DNA from: Myotis daubentonii
Lineage: Eukaryota; Chordata; Mammalia; Chiroptera; Vespertilionidae
Direction of reading: 5' to 3'
Length of the DNA: 64,000 nucleotides
NCBI RefSeq assembly: GCF_963259705.1
Contig: NC_081861.1
Coordinates: forward strand, 104,711,726 to 104,775,725
Below are positions 1 to 10,440 of this stretch, in pieces. The position numbers and the translations under genes are program-made. The notes below the pieces were generated by a model, which made no database searches, was not told the DNA's origin, and saw nothing but the letters and a program-made list of their open reading frames with translations. Position 1 is the stretch's first letter, and each line of letters begins with the position of its first letter.

Positions 1-216
1 AATGTCTAGCAATTTTCGTTTCATATGACTAGAGATGAGCACTTATTCTATGCAAAAGAATATGATAAAATGATAAAAGACATGTTATATATAATAGCAT
101 TTAACTTTTCTTCTAAATATTTTCTTAATCTATGGATATTGTCTATTGTCTATTGTTTTCAAAAAGAAAACAGATTTTGAGGCCAAGTCAATGTTTTTAT
201 GGTTAATGTCCTAGCC

Positions 217-449
217 CAGTGATGGCGAACCTTTTGAGCTCGATGTGTCAGCATTTTGAAAAACCCTAACAACTCTGGTGCCGTGTCGCATATAGAAATT
301 TTTTTATATTTGCAACCATAGTAAAACAAAGACTTATATTTTTGATATTTATTTTATATATTTAAATGCCATTTAACAAAGAAAAATCAACCAAAAAAGT
401 GAGTTCGCGTGTCACCTCTGACACGCGTGTCATAGGTTTGCCATCACTG
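217..449. mobile_element. Non-autonomous hAT transposon (233 bp)
   Basis: Inverted termini CAGTGATGGCGAACC and GGTTTGCCATCACTG bound the element. It is flanked by perfect 8-bp target duplications, tcctagcc at 209-216 and 450-457, which is diagnostic of the hAT superfamily. There is no transposase, so it is a MITE-type copy. Intact termini suggest a fairly young insertion. Confidence 0.92.
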
Positions 450-457
450 TCCTAGCC

Positions 458-2152
458 TTATTCCTCTTATATTAATGGGTCTGTCAAAATTGATGATACT
501 TTGTAGAGATCTACTTTGGAATAGTACTACTTCAAAATTCAACAGAGATATCAACAACAACTTATCTACCTTCTCCATCAGACCATTAGCTTCTTACTGC
601 CCATCATATGCTTATACATGGTAAGCTTCTAAATAATATTTGTGATATTAATGAATGTCATGTTTAAATTCAAGTGGAAATAAGTCATCCAAATAGAGAT
701 GTGCAGTTGCTAATAGTAAATGTGTAACTAGAACTTGGGAAAGGTGGTGGCTGGAGACTACTCTTTGAGAGTCATTCACAAAGAGGTGCTTGAAACCAAA
801 GGAAAGAATGAGCTCACTTGGAGGGAGTAATTATAAAGTGAGATGAAAAGATGGCTGAGAACAAGGACAGGACCCTAGTGAATGCTCACATTTAGGATGA
901 TGTGAAAGGAAGCAGGTGGGTAAGAAAACAAGAGGATTCATTGAGACATCAGAGTAGTGTTCTTAATAGAAATGGGTAGGGAAGAGTTTTCAAGGAGGGT
1001 GAAGACCATTGTTTCTGGTGCTATACAGAAATAATAAAAACTGACTTCAAAAGGTCATTGAATCCAAAATAAGGAAATTATTAGTGACCTTTGAAATAGG
1101 AGTTTCAGTGAAATAAGAGGAAACAGCCTAATAGGAAAGAATTAAGAAATGCAGTATATAATGAGGGAGAGGTAAGCATATAGACTAATATTTGAGTAGC
1201 TAGCTGAAAGGAAAGGAGAAGTAAGGTATTTGAAAAGAAAATAAAATTATTCTAGAGCTATTAAAAAAGAACAACACTAAGTGAACTAGAATTTCGCCTC
1301 AAAAAAACCTATTTGTCAGTTTCCCCAGCCTATATTTATTAGAACATTGTTGATTTTTTTTTTAAATTTCAGTGTAGAATCAACTTTAAACTAACTCAAT
1401 GACTAGTGGCTGAAATATCCAAAAATTAATATTTTATAAATTATGACAGAAAGAGAAGATGAATATATATGATTAGAAAACAATGAAACCAAATGACCAT
1501 CTTTATGATTTATATCTGAAAATTTACAATGAATATTTCATCAAGGCAAATCCAAATTATTTTAGACAACATTGTCTTTAAAGTATAAGAGCCTTTGCTA
1601 ATTTTAGTTAGAAATAAAGTCTTATAAAGTCTGTGTTGACCATGTGGAAACACGTCTTTATTTTTAGTGGTAAATTTGTTAACCCTGTAAAGAGAATAAG
1701 CAGGAAAGTTGAATTTCTTATAGAAATTACGAAGTACAGCTGAACAATTTCTATTACCATACTTGCCAAATTTAAATAAAGACCAGTTTAACTCTTTAGA
1801 AACTATCGTTCTAACTTCATGCTATGAAATGGATTAATTTATTCATAAGAAAGTACGCCAATCTGTGTTTTTTTTTTTTAATTTAGTCTTTTCTATCTAG
1901 TTCCCCTCCTCCAATCCTATTCTGGTTTCCAGGGGGCTAGATAGAACAAGTATAGGATTGGCAGGTCAGTAGGCAGATAGCTCACTTAAGATTTCTGGAC
2001 TGACTTGGGATCTAGTGAATGCAATTCAAGAAAAACAACAACAGTGAAAGATAAATGGAAAGAAATTGGAACTATGGGAATCCACATAATTTAAAATTAT
2101 TAAATTCTAAATCAGAGAGTGTAATATTTCTAATTGAGCAAACATAATAATA
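458..2152. other. Unassigned intronic DNA, possible ancient repeat at 680-1270
   Basis: AT-rich sequence with no convincing gene. About 680-1270 has the texture of an old interspersed repeat (phrases such as 'aggtcattgaatcc' and 'ggagtttcagtg'), but I cannot name the family. Nothing else stands out. Confidence 0.4.
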
Positions 2153-3263
2153 CTAGAGGCCTGGTGCACAAAAATTTGTGCACTCAGGGGGGGGGGGTCC
2201 CTCACCCTGGCCTGTGCCCTCTCGCAGTCTGGGACCCCTCCGGAGATAATGACCTGCTGGTTTAGGCCTGCTCCCGGGTGGCAGAGGGCAGGCCCAATCC
2301 CTAGGTGCAGCCCCTGGTCGGGCTCATAGCAGGGCTGATTGGGGAGTTGGGGCACCTTCCCCTGTCATGCACAGAGCAGGGCGGATTGGGAGGTTGCGAT
2401 GCCACCCTCAGTCACGCTCAGGGTAGGGCCCATTGGGGGGGTTGGGGCACCGCCCCCTGTCATACTCAAGGCAGGGTCGATGGGGAGGTTGCGGCGCCAC
2501 CCCCTGTCATGCACAGAGCAGGGCCCATCAGGGGGGTTGGGGCTCCGTACCCTGTCATGCACAGAGCAGGGCCGATCAGGGGGGTTGGGGCTCCGTACGC
2601 TGTCATGCACAGAGCAGGGCCAATTAGGGGGTTGGGGCGCTGCCCCCTGTAACTCACAGAGCAGGGCCCATCAGGGGGGTTAGGGATCCCTACCCTGTCA
2701 CGCACAGAGCAGGGTCAATCAAGGGGTTGGGGAGCTCCCCCCATGTCATTCACAGAGTAGGGCCGATAGGGGAGTTGGGGCACTGCCCCCTGTCACACTC
2801 AGGGCAGGGTGGATCAGGGGTTTGGAGCGCCGCCCTTTATCACCCACAGAGCAGGGCCAATCAGGTGGTTGGGGTGCCGCCACTGTCACACTCAGGGCAG
2901 GGCCGATGGGGAGGATATGGCTCTACCCCGTCACACACAGAGCAGGGCCCGTGGTGGAGGGGTTTTGGGGCGCCGCACCCTGTCACACACAGAGCCGCAG
3001 GGTGATCAGGGGGTTGGGGAGCTCCCCCCTATCAGGCACAGAGCAAGGCTGATCAGGGTGTTGGGGCACCTTCCCCTGTCAGGAGCAGAGCAGGGCAGAT
3101 GGGGAGGTTGTGGCCCCGCCCCCTGTCACACACAGAGCCGCAGGGAGATCAGAGGGTTTGGGCGCTGCCCCCTGTCACGCTGATCCCGGTGCCGGTGCCG
3201 GGAGGCCTCTTGGCTCCGCTGATCCCGGTGCTGGGAGGCATATTACCCTTTTACTATATAGGA
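2153..3263 (-). mobile_element. HeliBat-type Helitron 1, non-autonomous
   Basis: On the minus strand it starts TCCTATATAGTAAAAGG (complement of 3247-3263) and ends GCCTCTAG (complement of 2153-2160). A 20-nt palindrome at 2164-2183 (gtgcac...gtgcac) supplies the 3' hairpin expected of a Helitron. The bases outside both ends fit insertion between A and T without target duplication. No Rep/helicase ORF is present. Most of the body is a GC-rich minisatellite (separate entry). It lies head-to-tail with Helitron 2. Confidence 0.9.
2330..3180 (-). repeat. GC-rich tandem repeat inside Helitron 1
   Basis: A diverged array with a unit of about 48-50 bp, each containing variants of 'cacagagcagggc' followed by a G-run ('ggggttgggg') and 'ccccctgtca'. 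Successive 'gtcatgcac' motifs lie near 2505, 2554 and 2602. Several overlapping ORFs here in different frames all come from this repeat and are not genes. The G-runs could form quadruplexes. Confidence 0.9.
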
Positions 3264-3295
3264 TAGAGGCCTGGTGCATGGGTGGGGCTGGCTGG

Positions 3296-3536
3296 TTTTC
3301 CCTGAAGGGTGTCCTGGATCAGGGTGGGGTCCCCACTGGGGTGCCTGGCCAGCCTGGGTGAGGGGATGATGGCTGTTTGCAGCTGGTCACACACCCTTCA
3401 GGGTGGGGGTCCCCACTGAGGTGCCTGGCCAGCCTGGGTGAGGGGATGATGGCTATTTGCAGCTGGTCACACACCCTTCATGGTGGGGGTCCCCACTGGG
3501 GTGCCTGGCCAGTCTGGGTGAGGGGCTGAGAGCTGT
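3296..3536 (-). repeat. 80-bp tandem repeat in Helitron 2
   Basis: About 2.6 to 3 copies of an 80-bp unit. The landmark 'ccccactg' recurs at 3331, 3411 and 3491, exactly 80 bp apart, followed each time by 'gtgcctggccag'. Copies differ at only a few positions. Confidence 0.92.
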
Positions 3537-3790
3537 TTTCAGGCCGACTGAAGCTCCCAACTGCTCCTTTTTATCTTTTTTTTTTTTTTTTTTATTCTGG
3601 GCCAGCTTTAGCTTTGGCTCCAGCTCTGAGGCTTCTGCTGCTGAAAGAAGGTATCTGGTTTGTTTTGGTTCTATAATCGAAACACTGTATAACTCCAGCT
3701 CTAAGATCCCGGCCTCGCTGAAGGCAGGTTTCTGGGGTTTTGTTTAGCTTCTATATTTGTTACAATGTTTCTTAAACTGCAGGCTCAGAG

Positions 3791-4210
3791 TGTCAAGTAA
3801 GACTCCCTCCACGTTCTGCATGGAGTAGGGTTCGCTATCTGAAAGAGGAGCCGCACAACAAATGAGAGAAAAAGACACGAGATAATTTTGCAATATTGGG
3901 GGACCAGGCGGCAAGTGCCGACGGACTTCCCCCGTGCTCAGGCCTCACCAAGCTTTTATTGATCTGGGATGCACCCATAGCATAGCCCTTAGGCAGGTGA
4001 CCCCCTAGTAACAAGCAGACTAGCCCATCAGCAAGGATTTACATAATAATAAATGGGGGAGTAGTTTCAGCTACCACTGTCTGGACAAACAGAAGTGGTG
4101 CCTAGCTCCGAGCTTTGCTAGGGCTTCAAAGGCACCCAGCCTTCGGGGGGTTTCGGGGAGTTCTCTGTCTATGCTTATCAGATAGTGAAGGCAATAAACA
4201 GTTTCCCACA
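3791..4210 (-). repeat. Solo LTR, class II (betaretrovirus-like), inside Helitron 2
   Basis: On the minus strand the 420-bp segment starts TGTGGGAAAC and ends CTTACTTGACA, matching the TG...CA ends of an LTR. It is flanked by identical 6-bp duplications (tcagag at 3785-3790 and 4211-4216); six bases is usual for class II endogenous retroviruses. A polyadenylation signal lies in CAATAAAAGCTTGG (complement near 3951-3964). Removing it rejoins continuous HeliBat sequence. No viral coding sequence remains. Confidence 0.85.
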
Positions 4211-4405
4211 TCAGAGGCTGGCAAAGCAGGCGGGGAATGTTGGTTTCCTCCATCACTGAAGCAAGCAAGCCTCATGTTAGTTTCAAGCTGCCTGGCTGCC
4301 GGCCGCCATCTTGGCTGGCAGTTAATTTGCATATCTTGCTGATTAGCCAATGGGAAGGGTAGCGGTCGTACGCCAATTACCATGTTTCTCTTTTATTAGA
4401 TAGGA

Positions 4406-4568
4406 TATGTACACATACATACCATATGAACTTGGCAGAGATGTGTAAAAACACAGCTTTACATGGGGTAGACAATTTGAATAAATTATGTAGACAGGCC
4501 CTGCCAAGTCTGGAGCTATAGGCTGTGCCGAGGATTCTCTTCCTTTTACCATAAATTCATTTATTCAG

Positions 4569-4602
<34 letters not shown>

Positions 4603-7064
4603 TCCATTGAGCTAGACTCTGGACTAAGGTCCTCCAGTGCGAAAAGAGATCAGGATTAAAGATTTCTCAGCCTTTTCCCTGATCCAGAATAAGAAAGGAA
4701 GTATGGATGTGTCACTTTGGAGTACTAAACTATAATGTCTGCAAAAAGGAGGTATATATGATGGGCTGAGAAGCAGAAATACTTTAGGGACTACTTGCAT
4801 GCACGCTGGTACATTGTCTCACAGGAATCAATCTACTGCCCCACAACAAATTTCCCAAAGTACTTTCTCTACCCCTTCCAGTCATCCTGATAATGATTTC
4901 CTCCTTGAATAACTATTCTGGAAACAGGAATTGTTTATCAGTTCAATTCAACGTTTACTCCGTTTTCCTGCCATTTCACTAGAGAAAGGTGTGGAAAGTA
5001 GATTGTAAGCACAATTTGCCCTTTCTTTTTATATTTGAACATGTTGCACAGTGATGACTATTATACAGTTCTGATTAAAGCCAAATGTAGCAGTGATGAT
5101 ACCAAGTTAAAGTTGTGGTTTCATTGCCTATTTCTACCAGTTATCTTTGGATTCTGGAATGAAGCATCCTAAGGCCCTTTTTCTTTGTGTGAAAAATGCC
5201 TTTAGACTTCTCTGTAATTCCTTCACCTTGGGATCACCCTGGCCTTGATCTTTTGTGTAAACAATTATGCCTTACAAAAGTCTTAGGTGTGTTTGTTTAT
5301 TTATTTATTTTTAATTCTTTATTTTTGCAAGTATTACATATGTCCCCCTTTCCCCCCATTGTCCATTCCCAACCACAAACATTTAAACTCTGTCAACACT
5401 GGTTGCCTCATCTCCAAGAGTTAATAAAGCATCATAATCTAGTTGAGTCTTATTGTTCTGGTGTATAACTTTTCCTAGTACCAGATCATTCTTCTTAAAA
5501 TAGGATTGTTGCTTTCAAATTTTTATAATGGTGCTTTAGTAGACTAAAACAACTATATCTATTTAGAGGGTATGGGAAACATTAATCTTTATTGTGATTA
5601 ATGCCACTTATTATTAAGAATCTAGAGTATAACACAAATTCCCTTTCCATTGTAAAAAAATGGCTTTTGTTCTGTTTTATTTTTATCAGCATCAAACATA
5701 CTGAAAATAAAATATCAGAAGCATCTGGATAGAACGGATCATAGGAGGTCATCTAGTCCATCCACATAAGGACTGCCTGTGAACTGTCCCAGAAAGATTG
5801 TAATCAATTTTCTTTTAGTAAACTCTCCAAAGAAGGAAATATACAACCTCCCTTGGTAATATGCTGCAGTACTACTTTCTATTACTTGTTGTCCTAGACT
5901 CTGAGACTAAGATTGTAGAAATCAGGGTGACCAATGAAGGATATATTTTTTTACCTCTTTTTGTGTGAAGAGGAACATCAGATTTTTTAAAACATTAAAG
6001 CAAAGGAGGCAAAGCACTATACAATACATAGAGATCTACCAGTTATCAATTTAAAATATGTTTCCTAAACATCTGCTGATAAAATGTTCAACATAGGACA
6101 AGGTATTTGTCCTGAAAGAGCTTACAACCTACCTTGGTTTGGAAGGCTTGAAATAGGTCTGGTGATATTTTTCTCTTCTCTTCTACCCCTTTTCTTTTCT
6201 TAGGAAGCATGGTAGATATTATTATGCTTATAGATCAGTACACTCTAAGATCATGCCATAAGGGAATATTATCATATATTGGTTATTTTGTGAGACTTGT
6301 AATTTATTGAATTTAATCTTGCAATCAGCATTTTAAACATTTTTAAATCAATAATTCCCTAAAGTCCAAGTATTGGGCAGTGTTCATTTATGATATATAA
6401 TGGTGTAATTAATGATGAAAATCATATAATATGGTTAATGTAATGCCTTTAAAAGTTTCAATTTTCAGAAAATATTTTGTTGTAAAATTATGAATAGTAC
6501 TGCTTGCTGCTGTAGAAAAAAACATAGCTGTTTTAAAACTCTGAATTGAAAGCTGTGGCATTTTAATGTTGTTTAATAATAATTTGTTTGGACTCTTTCT
6601 CATAATTAGTGTACTAATCAACCTGGATTGGGGAGCAAAGGCCTTAGGATAATAGGTTAGTCTCTCTGGTTTTTGTTTTTTGTTTTTCCTTCTATAAAAC
6701 AGAATGACCTTATCCCTACTTCCAAAGAATGTTACTTAGATTTTTAAAAATATGATTAATAGCAAAAAATGTGATTAATAGCAAGTACTTTGAGTTCCTT
6801 TGAAAAAAATCGTTTTCATTACAAGCCTAAAATAAATTGTTAAAACTGTAAAGGTAAAATGGGCTTTCTATTTTTGTTTAAATTGGGATTTTGTGTTTGT
6901 TTTTAGAAGTCCAAGATTAGGTTTCAAGAGAACCTCAGTTTCTTGTTTTGTTTTGAAATCTTAATATTGTCCCAGAATAGTGTCCTACCAAATATTCTTT
7001 TTCCATTAAAAATAAATTCTTCTTTTAAAGAGAAATACTGTTGGCTCTTATGTTTGTATTCATT

Positions 7065-7070
<6 letters not shown>
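4406..7070. other. Unassigned intronic DNA with poly(T) and a short L1/HAL1-like end
   Basis: Mostly unique AT-rich sequence. A pure T run of about 32 bases sits near 4570-4601. About 5300-5420 resembles the reversed 3' end of a bat L1 or HAL1 element ('gtattacatatgtccccc...ccccccattg'), at low confidence. I see no gene or RNA. Confidence 0.5.
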
Positions 7071-7071
<1 letters not shown>

Positions 7072-7123
<52 letters not shown>

Positions 7124-7205
7124 TCCATCTCCATCTCCATCTTCCTCTCTTCCTTCCCCTCTTCCTCCCTTCCTCCCTCTCCATCTTTCTCCCCCTTCCT
7201 TTCTC
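7072..7205. repeat. (CT)n microsatellite and pyrimidine tract
   Basis: A CT dinucleotide run to about 7119, then repeated 'ccatct' units and a C/T-only tract to about 7205. All ORFs across it (Ser/Leu-rich or Arg/Glu-rich) are repeat artefacts. Confidence 0.95.
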
Positions 7206-7548
7206 TGGTTCTTTTCTATGCCTTTGAAGAAATGCACAGTGATTTGCAGTTAGTTGAGTGTGATGTTTAATAATAGAGGTGTGTCCCAAAGGAGATATAT
7301 TTTAAGCAAGAAAAAAGATATTAAAAACTTATACAGGATTGTGAACTCTGGCTAATAATGCTGCTTGTGACATTCATAGTTCCAAAAAAATTGTCACATA
7401 TAAAGAATTTTATATATTTATTATTGTGTTCTGGAAAGAGAATCCTATGCTATTGAAAATGATCACATTCATTTCATTGATAATCTTTCTCTTTAAATCA
7501 TTTCCTCCCCACCCCAATTTCTTTTGAATCTATTACTAAATAACTCTT

Positions 7549-7772
7549 TTTTTTAAAAATATATATATTTTATTGATTTTTTACAGAGAGGAAGGGAGAG
7601 AGATAGACAGTTAGAAACATCGATAAGAGAGAAACATCGATCAGCTGCCTCCTGCACATCCCCTACCAGGGATGTGTCCGCAACCCAGGTACATGCCCTT
7701 GACTGGAATCGAACCTGGGACCTTTCAGTCCGCAGGCTGACGCTCTATCCACTGAGCCAAACTGGTTCCGGC
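7549..7772 (-). mobile_element. Ves SINE
   Basis: tRNA-derived SINE in reverse. The A-rich tail shows as 'aaaaatatatatattttattg' at the left, and the tRNA-like head ends at 'gagccaaactggttccggc'. The complement carries a pol III B-box-like GGTTCGATTCC. Flanking repeats aactctt at 7542-7548 and 7773-7779 are the target duplication. Confidence 0.93.
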
Positions 7773-7779
7773 AACTCTT

Positions 7780-9110
7780 ATAATTATTTGCAAAATATGA
7801 AAAATCTACTCTCTTTGGATATTTTTCAGGTCTTTCAGGCAAATTTGCAGTAAGTTCCAGTCTCAAGACCATGCTAAATTATAAACAAATTTAATGAAAC
7901 CCTACTGCATATACCCCAAATTTGACTACTTATAAGTACAATTTATGAATTAGAAAGACAAGCTGATGCACAGTTTGTGTACTTAACACAAAACCTCATA
8001 GTTGGAGGCAAGACTGAGAATGAATCAAGAATAGCTATTAGAAAGTATTATTTCAGGTCATAATTAATCTGTGAGATTAAGATGGTTGGTATTTACTAAC
8101 TTCATTTATACATAAAGCTTATTTTTAGTGTCCCTTACGATTCCATTGCATTTCCTTAAACTTCATTTTTTTGATAGGACCACTGACATTCTTTGTTTAG
8201 TCAGTTTTGTCAACAGTCTCTTTACCTTTTTTGTTTTCTCAACTCTGGGTTGGGAACATGGATCTAAAAAAATAATTAGAGAAGCCATAAAAGGAATGTT
8301 AATGTAGATTCTGCTTAGAGATTGCTGATATAAAGCTGACTCAACTTCAGTCTTTTTTGAAGAAGATAATGGCTCAGATACTGACCTGATGAATGATATG
8401 CAGAGCTAAGTAAATCTGGCTTCCTCACTCAACACCTGGGCATTTTTTAAAGGCTTTCAAACCTGACGGAAGTTCTGCCACCCTCAAAACCAATTCTATT
8501 AATTTTATATAATTAAGAGCAAGGAAACACTATGATCCTAGTTGACTTACTACCAATTATGTGTAAATAAAGTCAAAGCCTCAGAAAGAGAATGCTGTAC
8601 CTTAACTTAAATGTAGGCAGTAAATTATTTTTTATTTTAAAAAATGAAATTTGTTTTTAAAGTTAGGCCTTTGTCAGATTTTTAGACACCTACATTCAGT
8701 TCAAGGTTCTCTTGGATATTTGGTGAAGCATATGGGTTTGTAAACATTAGCTGAACTTTTGCTCCTATGAAAGTTTTTTTTATATAATGAATGGGTTATG
8801 TTGATAAACTTCATAAATAGGAGGGATGACTTAGGAATCTCAGAATCCATTTGATAATGTATACATTTCCGAGAACTACAGGTTAAATCCCAGCTGAATT
8901 AAATTAATACTTTTTCATTCATTGGGAGAAAAAATCAACATTCAATTGTCTCTAAATTGTCTCTTAGAAATTCATTCCACCCAGAATTTTATATTAACTT
9001 TCGTAAATATTCTTTAATATTCTCCATAAACACCTTCAGTCTAAGTATCTTTTTATAATCCAGTAAATCCTTGTGCATATTTTTATTGAATATTGTATTG
9101 TAATTTTCTG
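7780..9110. other. Unassigned intronic DNA
   Basis: AT-rich, no ORF of note, and no repeat family that I can name with confidence. Confidence 0.5.
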
Positions 9111-9114
9111 TTTA

Positions 9115-9240
9115 TACCTGCCATCCTTACTAGGCTGTGAGCTCCTTGGGTGCAGGGATTTTGTTATATTTACTGGTATATCTGTTGTATTCTAAGACTA
9201 TATGGAACACAGTACAATACTTAAAAAGTATATAATGAGT
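9115..9240 (+). repeat. L2 (LINE2) 3' relic
   Basis: Contains 'aggctgtgagctccttgggtgcagggatt', then a decayed 'ggaacacagtacaatactt...ata' segment, which is the usual order of an L2 3' end. It is old and diverged. Confidence 0.6.
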
Positions 9241-9289
9241 ACATTCTTTTTTCCATTGATTTTTTTATAAGAAATGTTTTTGTTTAATT

Positions 9290-9507
9290 TTTTTAAATAT
9301 ATTTTATTGAGTTTTTACAGAGAGGAAAGGAGAGAGATAGAGAGCCAGAAACATTGATGAGAGAGAAACATCCACCAGCTGCCTCCTGCACACTCCCCAC
9401 TGGGGATGTGCCCGCAACCAAGGTACATGCCCTTGACCAGAATCGAACCTGGGACCTTTCAGTCTGCAGGCCGACACTCTATCCACTGAGCCAAACCGGT
9501 TTCGGCT
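9290..9507 (-). mobile_element. Ves SINE in the SKP1 retrocopy tail
   Basis: Same structure as the copy at 7549: 'tattttattgagtttttacagagaggaa' on the left, a reversed B-box region ('ccagaatcgaacctggga'), ending 'gagccaaaccggtttcggct'. It landed in the A-rich tail of the SKP1 retrocopy, so it is younger than the retrocopy. Confidence 0.92.
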
Positions 9508-9637
9508 ATTTTAATTTTTATTTGTTTGTTTGTTTGATTGATTTTTACTGTTTGCCTAATATTAACAATTATAAACAGAGCAGTGCAACTAGTATCTGGA
9601 ACGATCCTTACAGTGTTACAGTGTCGGGCACAGCTTT

Positions 9638-10176
<539 letters not shown>

Positions 10177-10220
10177 TCAGCAGAACCAAAAGCAAAAGGT
10201 GGAGAACAAGGCCAGTTACT

Positions 10221-10233
10221 TGTTCGGGCGCCA
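10221..10233 (-). other. Retroviral primer-binding site (tRNA-Lys type), vestigial
   Basis: The complement reads TGGCGCCCGAACA, the first 13 bases of the lysine-tRNA primer site used by betaretroviruses and lentiviruses. It starts two bases after the CAACA end of the LTR fragment. After it the sequence leaves the usual PBS and runs into SKP1 leader. It marks the ERV side of the chimeric junction. Confidence 0.8.
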
Positions 10234-10235
10234 AT

Positions 10236-10377
10236 TGTTGGGGTCCAATCCCAGCAGGTCCAGGGGTTCCCAAAGGTGTGAACGGAGTTGGCGAAGAAGG
10301 AATGACACAGAGACAGTATTCAGTTGATCAGCAGCCCAGCCAGGTTCTCTAGCCTGGACCTCCAGCCAAGTTCTGTC
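10236..10377 (-). repeat. LTR 3' part (probable R-U5) at the head of the SKP1 retrocopy
   Basis: On the minus strand this 142-bp piece ends in CCCCAACA and is followed by ATTGGCGCCC, the normal U5-to-PBS order. Its other end coincides with the target duplication, as expected if the RNA began at the LTR transcription start. It contains 'ctgtgtcattcc' and 'ggacctgctggg', loosely like the end of the LTR at 52034-52437. It has no second LTR partner nearby. Confidence 0.75.
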
Positions 10378-10440
10378 TATAAGAAATGTTTTAATAAAAA
10401 TTTTGTAACTTAATTTTTACAATATCCTGTTATGCCTAAT

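Larger units (their letters stand above)
3264..4405 (-). mobile_element. HeliBat-type Helitron 2, carrying a solo LTR
   Basis: On the minus strand it begins TCCTATCTAATAAAAGAGAA (complement of 4386-4405) after an A. Its left end reads ...GGCCTCTA with the last G of the usual CTAG missing, directly against the start of Helitron 1. The body includes a block resembling HeliBat consensus (3550-3784, 4211-4385), a 3-unit 80-bp tandem repeat, and an LTR at 3791-4210 that splits it. No transposase frame is seen. Confidence 0.88.

Noticed and set aside
2330..3180. Regular 48-50-bp repeats considered as a CRISPR array
   Set aside because: No conserved palindromic repeat with unique spacers, no cas genes, eukaryotic context; the units are contiguous minisatellite.
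2305..3361. Several 60-124-residue Gly/Pro/Cys-rich ORFs on both strands
   Set aside because: They are overlapping frames of the Helitron 1 tandem repeat with recurring units such as HRAGPIRG; no start context or domain.
6924..7289. Arg/Glu-rich and Ser/Leu-rich ORFs
   Set aside because: Translation of a (CT)n microsatellite; the same applies at 13459-13742 and 50560-50946.
7699..7719. tRNA gene, from the B-box-like motif in the Ves SINE
   Set aside because: The match is only the tRNA-derived head of a SINE; no cloverleaf is preserved.
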